Assembly: GCA_002213445.1 (NCBI GenBank)
Contig: NJIE01000025.1
Span: 62,001-126,000 of the forward strand
Direction: 5' to 3'
DNA: 64,000 nt
From: Xenophilus sp. AP218F
GTDB lineage: Bacteria > Pseudomonadota > Gammaproteobacteria > Burkholderiales > Chromobacteriaceae
Shown: positions 59,960 through 64,000 of the stretch, piece after piece
How positions within the stretch are numbered: the stretch's first letter is position 1
Layout of the letters: every line of letters begins with the position of its first letter
The notes under the pieces: model-generated
What the model saw: the letters and a program-made list of their open reading frames with translations, nothing else
What the model was told of the DNA's origin: nothing
The model's database searches: none
Translations under genes and position numbers: made by a program

Positions 59960-60285
59960 TGGTGCGCGAGATCAGCGCCCCCGAGCTGGCGGCGCGGCTG
60001 GCCGACTCGGCGGCCGGCCCCTTGTTGCTCCTGGACGTGCGCGAAGGCTGGGAATGGGACATCGCCCGCATCGAGGGCAGCGTCCACATGCCGATGAACC
60101 TGATCCCGCTGCGCCAGGGCGAGCTGCCGGACGGTGTAACCATCGTCGCCATCTGCCACCACGGCGTGCGCAGCGCCCACGTGGCGATGTACCTGCAGGA
60201 CGTCGGTTTCGACGACGTGCTGAGCCTGGCCGGCGGCGTGGAAGCCTGGGCCAGCCAGGTAGACCCGACCATGGCGCGCTACTGA
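59959..60285 (+). CDS. Rhodanese-like domain protein
   Basis: A 108-residue single-domain rhodanese. LLLLDVREGWEWDIARIEGS opens the domain and VAICHHGVRSAHVAMYLQ holds the active Cys66 in its loop; LAGGVEAWASQVDP is the usual end. It transfers sulfur from thiosulfate or a persulfide donor. It overlaps pcm by one base (TGATG), so it is cotranslated. A strong terminator follows. Confidence 0.9.
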   Translation: MVREISAPELAARLADSAAGPLLLLDVREGWEWDIARIEGSVHMPMNLIPLRQGELPDGVTIVAICHHGVRSAHVAMYLQDVGFDDVLSLAGGVEAWASQVDPTMARY

Positions 60286-60307
60286 AAGCGGCGCGCCGCC
60301 CTCCCCG

Positions 60308-60337
60308 ACACCGCCCCCTCGGGCGGTGTTTTGTTTT
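60308..60337 (+). terminator. Rho-independent terminator of pcm-rhodanese
   Basis: ACACCGCCC pairs with GGGCGGTGT over a four-base loop, followed by TTTGTTTTT. Confidence 0.9.
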
Positions 60338-60405
60338 TGCTTGAACAAAACGGCGCGCGCCGGCTCCAAGGCTGCGTGCCCATCCCAGGAAAACCCGAAT
60401 CCGGT

Positions 60406-61128
60406 ATGTCTAGCTTTTCTTACCTCGCCCCCGCCCTGGCCCGCGTCCATCCGGCCTGGGAAGCGGCGCTGCGCGCGCCCGTCCTCTACAAGAAACTGCG
60501 CGAAATCGATCAGGAACTCACCCGCCAGCAAGGCGAAGGCCGCGTCATCTTCCCGCCCGCCGCCCACACCTTCAACGCCCTGAGCTATGTCGCGCCCGCC
60601 GACGTGCGGGTGGTGATCCTGGGCCAGGACCCATACCACGGCGACGGCGAAGCCATGGGCTTGTCGTTCTCCGTGCCCGAAGGCATCCGCGTGCCGCCGT
60701 CCTTGCGCAACATCTACAAGGAATTGGCCGCCGACCTGGGCCTTGGCGTGCCGGCCAGCGGCGACCTCAGCCACTGGGCGCAGCAGGGCGTGCTGCTGCT
60801 CAACAGCGTGTTCACCGTCGAACGCGACAAGGCCGGCAGCCACGGCAAGCTGGGCTGGCAGACGATCAGCGACGCGCTGATCGACGCCGTCAACCAGGCC
60901 AGCCCCGGCTGCGTGTTCCTGCTGTGGGGCAACTGGGCGCAGACCAAGGCCGAGCGCATCGACCAGAGCCGCCACCTGACGCTCACCGCCGCCCACCCCT
61001 CGCCCCTGTCCGCCAACCGCGGTTTTCACGGCTGCCGCCACTTCTCGCAGGTCAACGCCTGGCTGATCGCCCACGGCCGGGAACCCATCGCCTGGGCCGC
61101 CCCGACGCCGCAAAACAGCCTGTTCTGA
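60406..61128 (+). CDS. ung: Uracil-DNA glycosylase
   Basis: A 240-residue family 1 UDG that removes uracil from DNA. VVILGQDPYHGDGEAMGLSF has the catalytic Asp, LLLNSVFTVE the uracil pocket, and TAAHPSPLSANRGFHGCRHF the His and minor-groove loop. The frame is open upstream to 60331, through the terminator; the ATG at 60406 (MSSFSYLAPALA) is in the expected place with AGGAAAA upstream. It is a single gene. Confidence 0.96.
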   Translation: MSSFSYLAPALARVHPAWEAALRAPVLYKKLREIDQELTRQQGEGRVIFPPAAHTFNALSYVAPADVRVVILGQDPYHGDGEAMGLSFSVPEGIRVPPSLRNIYKELAADLGLGVPASGDLSHWAQQGVLLLNSVFTVERDKAGSHGKLGWQTISDALIDAVNQASPGCVFLLWGNWAQTKAERIDQSRHLTLTAAHPSPLSANRGFHGCRHFSQVNAWLIAHGREPIAWAAPTPQNSLF

Positions 61129-61222
61129 CCCCCGCCGTCCGGCGTTCATCCCCCGCCGGGCTCTTTCCCCTCCGCCGGCATTGCCCTAAGCTAGAAGGCC
61201 GACCATCACCCTGATTCCAACC

Positions 61223-62530
61223 GTGGAACTTCTGCTGCTGCTTGGCCTGATCCTGCTCAACGCCCTGTTCGCGATGTCCGAAATCGCCGTGGTGTCCTCG
61301 CGCAAGGTCAGGCTGCAACAATGGGCCGACGACGGCCACAAGGGCGCGCGCGCCGCGCTGCTGCTCGCCTCCGAACCCACCCGCTTTCTCTCCACCATCC
61401 AGATCGGCATCACTTCGATCAGCATCCTGTCCGGCGTCTACGGCGAAGCCGCGCTGTCCGAGCATCTGCGCCTGGCCCTGAACCAGTACAGCCTGCTCGC
61501 GCCCTACGCCAAGCCGCTGTCGGTGGCGTTGATGGTGCTGTTCATCACCACATTGTCGCTGATCTTCGGCGAACTAGTGCCGAAACGGCTGGCGTTGCTG
61601 AACCCGGAAGCGGTGGCGATGGCGCTGTCGCGGCCGATGCTGGGCCTGTCGCGGCTCACCTCGCCGCTGGTGCAGTTGTTCAGCCGCGTCACCGACGGCC
61701 TGTTGCGGCTGCTGCGCGCCAGGGCCAGCGACGAGCCGTCGATCACCGAGGAAGAAATCCGGGTGCTGATGGAGCAAGGCGCCGACGAAGGCGTGTTCGA
61801 CCGCGCCGAGCAGGAACTGGTGGAAAACATCTTCCGGCTGGACAACCGCAAGGTGGCGACGGTGATGACGCCGCGCAAGGACATCGTGTCGTTGGATCTG
61901 GAAGACCCGGCGGAAGACAACCGCCGGCTGCTGCAGCGCCACGGCTACAGCCACTTTCCGGTTTGCCGCGGCGGCATGGACCAGATCGTCGGCATGCTGG
62001 ACGCCAAGCGGCTGCTGGACCGGACGCTGGATGGCCAGCCGCTGGATTTCGCGCTGGATCTGTCCCCGGCTCTGTACGTGCCGGCCACCTGCTCGCTGAT
62101 GCAGTTGCTGGAGCAGTTCAAGCAGGCGCGCCGTCACTCGGCGCTGGTGGTGGACGAATACGGCGAGCTGGAAGGCCTGGTGACGATCAACGACGTCATC
62201 GAGTCCATCATCGGCGATCTGCCGTCGACCGCCGGCGAAAACGACGAAATCGTGCAGCGCGACGACGGCAGCTGGCTGGTGGACGGCATGGTGGCGCTGG
62301 AAACCTTCCGCGAGCATTTCGCGCTGTCCGCGCCGTTGCCGGGCGAGGAAAACGGCAACATCCACACCCTGGGCGGCATGATGATGTTCCGGCTGGGACG
62401 CGTGCCCGGCGTCGCCGACCGTTTCGAGTGGAACGGCTTCAGCTTCGAAGTGGTGGACATGGACAAGACCCGCGTCGACAAGGTGATGGTGACCCGGCTG
62501 GCGGCGATGGACGACAGCGACCCGGCCTGA
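61223..62530 (+). CDS. CNNM/CBS domain transporter-like protein (HlyC/CorC family)
   Basis: A 435-residue inner membrane protein. Four helices make the CNNM (DUF21) domain (residues 1-180; NALFAMSEIAVVSS, FGELVPKRLAL). Two CBS motifs follow (VMTPRKDIVSL; SALVVDEYGELEGLVTINDV), then the C-terminal CorC_HlyC domain (GFSFEVVDMDKTRVDKVMV). Family members act in Mg2+/Co2+ efflux or cation homeostasis, and the old name hemolysin is misleading. The start is GTG at 61223. A terminator follows. Confidence 0.9.
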   Translation: MELLLLLGLILLNALFAMSEIAVVSSRKVRLQQWADDGHKGARAALLLASEPTRFLSTIQIGITSISILSGVYGEAALSEHLRLALNQYSLLAPYAKPLSVALMVLFITTLSLIFGELVPKRLALLNPEAVAMALSRPMLGLSRLTSPLVQLFSRVTDGLLRLLRARASDEPSITEEEIRVLMEQGADEGVFDRAEQELVENIFRLDNRKVATVMTPRKDIVSLDLEDPAEDNRRLLQRHGYSHFPVCRGGMDQIVGMLDAKRLLDRTLDGQPLDFALDLSPALYVPATCSLMQLLEQFKQARRHSALVVDEYGELEGLVTINDVIESIIGDLPSTAGENDEIVQRDDGSWLVDGMVALETFREHFALSAPLPGEENGNIHTLGGMMMFRLGRVPGVADRFEWNGFSFEVVDMDKTRVDKVMVTRLAAMDDSDPA

Positions 62531-62557
62531 GCCCAGATAGCGCGATAAGCAAACCGA

Positions 62558-62579
62558 AACCGCCTCCCGGCGGTTTTTT
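62558..62579 (+). terminator. Rho-independent terminator
   Basis: AACCGCC pairs with GGCGGTT across TCCC and is followed by TTTTC, 28 bases past the CorC-type gene. Confidence 0.85.
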
Positions 62580-62703
62580 CACATTCCCGTCCCGACGGCA
62601 AGGGCCGTCAGACGCCGCTCGGCGGCCGCTGGCGCGTTTTGCCGGCGAGGGGTGCCCTCGGCGGCGGCAAGGCCGTCAGCCCCCCTTGCAACGCCGCCAA
62701 TCG

Positions 62704-63696
62704 CTATGGCTGCGGCGCTTGGCGCAACCGCGCGCGGCCGTCGACCACTTCCAGCTCGGCCCAGGCGCCGTTGAGCAAGGTCCATTGCGGCGGCAGATGG
62801 CCGATGTCGGCGTCGATGATCACCGGATAGGGCAGGCCGGCCAGCGCGAACTCCAGCGCCTGGGCGTAGGACAAGGCGTTGTCGCCGCTCGCGTCCGGTC
62901 CGCTGCTGCGTCCCAACACCAGCCCGGCCAGACCGTCCAGTACCCCGGCCAGCCTCAATCCGCTCAGCGCCCGCAGCAGCTCGCAGGGGTTCATCTCGCA
63001 GTTTTCCAGATACAGGATCGCCGGCTGCGCCTTGAAGGCGGACAGATCGAAATACGGCGTGCCCTGCAGCCGGCTGAGGGTGTCCAGGCAGCCGCCGATC
63101 AGCCGGCCGCGAATGCGGGCCGTTGCGGCGTCCAGCACGCGCAGCTGGGCGTGGTAGCGCTCTCCCGGGCAATCCCAGCGCCAGAACTCGCTGAAGGACG
63201 CTTGCTCGGGCGGCAAACCGCATCGCCAGCTGTGCAGCAGCGCCGCGACGCCGAATTCGCGCTCGGGGTTGCCCAGGTCGAACAGATTGGGGCCGTGCAG
63301 CGTCGCCCAGCCGGCGCGCAAGGTCAACGGCGCGGCCAGGGTGGAAACATCGGAGAAGCCCGCCAGCCATTTCGGCTCCAGCCCGGAGAGCGCGTCGAAA
63401 TCCAGGCCGGCCAGCAATTCGATGGCCCGCTCGCCGCCCCAGGGCGGCAGGATGGCGCGGATGCCGGGATCGAACAGGAAACGCTTCAGCTCGGCCAGGC
63501 GACGGGCTGCCGGCGCGCTGGCGTCCTGCTCTTCGCCGCGCAGGCATTCGCCCTCCACCACTTCCAGCCCCAGGCCGCGCAGGCGATCCAGCGCGCGGTC
63601 CAGCTGATCGTGCAAGGGTTTGGGCACGCCGGAGGAAAAAGCGGTGACGGCGACGCGGTCGCCGGGCCGCAGCGGAGAAGGGAAACGGATGTTCAT
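62704..63696 (-). CDS. LD-carboxypeptidase (peptidase family S66)
   Basis: A 330-residue serine peptidase of the LdcA/MccF family. LRPGDRVAVTAFSSGVPKPL opens the family, RAILPPWGGERAIELL follows, and WLAGFSDVSTLAAPL has the nucleophilic Ser. The Glu-His pair lies in the C-terminal half (LYLENCEMNP, IDADIGHLPPQ). LdcA removes the terminal D-Ala from recycled muropeptides in the cytoplasm, while MccF relatives hydrolyse microcin C. No immunity context is seen, so peptidoglycan recycling is more likely. Two DnaA-box-like elements lie just upstream. Confidence 0.85.
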   Translation of the reverse strand: MNIRFPSPLRPGDRVAVTAFSSGVPKPLHDQLDRALDRLRGLGLEVVEGECLRGEEQDASAPAARRLAELKRFLFDPGIRAILPPWGGERAIELLAGLDFDALSGLEPKWLAGFSDVSTLAAPLTLRAGWATLHGPNLFDLGNPEREFGVAALLHSWRCGLPPEQASFSEFWRWDCPGERYHAQLRVLDAATARIRGRLIGGCLDTLSRLQGTPYFDLSAFKAQPAILYLENCEMNPCELLRALSGLRLAGVLDGLAGLVLGRSSGPDASGDNALSYAQALEFALAGLPYPVIIDADIGHLPPQWTLLNGAWAELEVVDGRARLRQAPQP

Positions 63697-63713
63697 GTCG
63701 ATGGCCTGCCAGT

Positions 63714-63752
63714 TGTGGATAACTTCCAGAAAGGGACGATGCTTGTAGATAA
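63714..63752 (-). promoter_or_regulatory. DnaA-box-like pair upstream of the LD-carboxypeptidase gene
   Basis: TGTGGATAA at 63714-63722 is the exact reverse complement of the DnaA box TTATCCACA. TGTAGATAA at 63744-63752 differs at one base. They are 30 bases apart and in the same orientation, within 60 bases of the gene's start. Confidence 0.4.
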
Positions 63753-63788
63753 CTCAAACCGCCTGGCAAGCGCGCCTTTGCTTCACGC

Positions 63789-64000
63789 TCAAGCCTGGCT
63801 CAGATCCAGGTGGAACGTCAGGCTGGTCTTCACGTCTTGATAGCCGACGCGGCGATAAAAGGCGTGCGCGTCGAGGCGCTGGCTGCCGGAACGCAGGCGG
63901 ATGCGGGCGTAGCCCTTGGTCCGCGCCCATTGTTCGCACGCCGCCAGCAAGCGCCGGCCCACTCCCTGCCCGCGACAGGCGGGCGACACCACCAGGCCGC
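63789..64000 (-). CDS. GNAT family N-acetyltransferase, partial at window edge
   Basis: The last 70 codons of an acetyltransferase. VVSPACRGQGVGRRLLAACEQWA is the acetyl-CoA-binding loop (R/Q-x-x-G-x-G), and LDAHAFYRRVGYQDVKTS is the C-terminal motif. The N-terminal half lies beyond the window. Substrate unknown. It lies about 90 bases upstream of the LD-carboxypeptidase gene on the same strand. Confidence 0.85.
   Translation of the reverse strand, partial: GLVVSPACRGQGVGRRLLAACEQWARTKGYARIRLRSGSQRLDAHAFYRRVGYQDVKTSLTFHLDLSQA

Noticed and set aside
62704-63696. Microcin C immunity (MccF) as the role of the S66 peptidase
   Set aside because: The family fits both LdcA and MccF, but no microcin or transporter genes surround it; peptidoglycan recycling is the simpler reading.

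Overview
The window is GC-rich DNA from a gammaproteobacterium-like or, more likely, betaproteobacterial chromosome. The gene set (a hut operon with HutC, glpKFTD, a pgtPABC phosphoglycerate system, a chitooligosaccharide uptake cluster with an OprD-type porin, the pcm-rhodanese pair, thiC behind a TPP riboswitch, two pyruvate kinases and two GGDEF proteins) fits an environmental Neisseriales such as Chromobacterium. That assignment is an inference from gene content and composition; no search was possible. I see no insertion sequence, prophage, CRISPR array, rRNA or tRNA. This looks like ordinary core and metabolic chromosome.

Layout. 1-5.9 kb: translation and amino acid housekeeping (AlaX-type editing protein, GNAT, superinfection-immunity-like membrane protein, tyrB), a questin oxidase family protein, gpmA behind a strong Fur-box match, a small membrane protein and an EcsC/DUF697-like protein. 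6.0-12.9 kb: histidine catabolism, transcribed leftward as hutC, then hutI-hutG-hutU-hutH, with a perfect TTGTATATACAA operator before hutI. 13-21.1 kb: yeaD-like mutarotase, zinc-ribbon protein, alkaline-phosphatase-fold protein, an HxlR regulator that seems to start at ATC, a thioredoxin-like protein, an M3 peptidase, a GFA-family protein and rlhA. 21.3-23.0 kb: a chemoreceptor. 23.6-30.7 kb: porin, binding protein, two permeases, cytoplasmic GH3 enzyme and ABC ATPase, all rightward, probably for chitooligosaccharides. 30.8-37.1 kb: B3/B4-domain protein, then glpK-glpF-glpT-glpD leftward.

37.7-48.8 kb is the most interesting block. Two convergent-facing pyruvate kinase paralogues (468 aa each, sharing a 134-base identical stretch) surround a GNAT gene and a binding protein. 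The second pyk lies 67 bp downstream of pgtP, and pgtCBA is divergent from pgtP. This physically links uptake of phosphoglycerates or PEP to the enzyme that consumes PEP. PgtA looks like an NtrC-family regulator with a degenerate ATPase domain. GTCA-N4-TGAC palindromes lie between pgtP and pgtC, and a related GTCA-N8-TGAC palindrome lies upstream of the first pyk.

48.8-64 kb: NTF2-like, VOC, YcaQ-type glycosylase, EthD-like, small lipoprotein, Spo0M-like protein, a membrane GGDEF protein convergent with a globin-coupled diguanylate cyclase, a membrane-anchored protein with seven exact 44-residue TPR-like units, thiC with its riboswitch, pcm, rhodanese, ung, a CorC/HlyC-type protein, an LD-carboxypeptidase and a truncated GNAT gene at the right edge.
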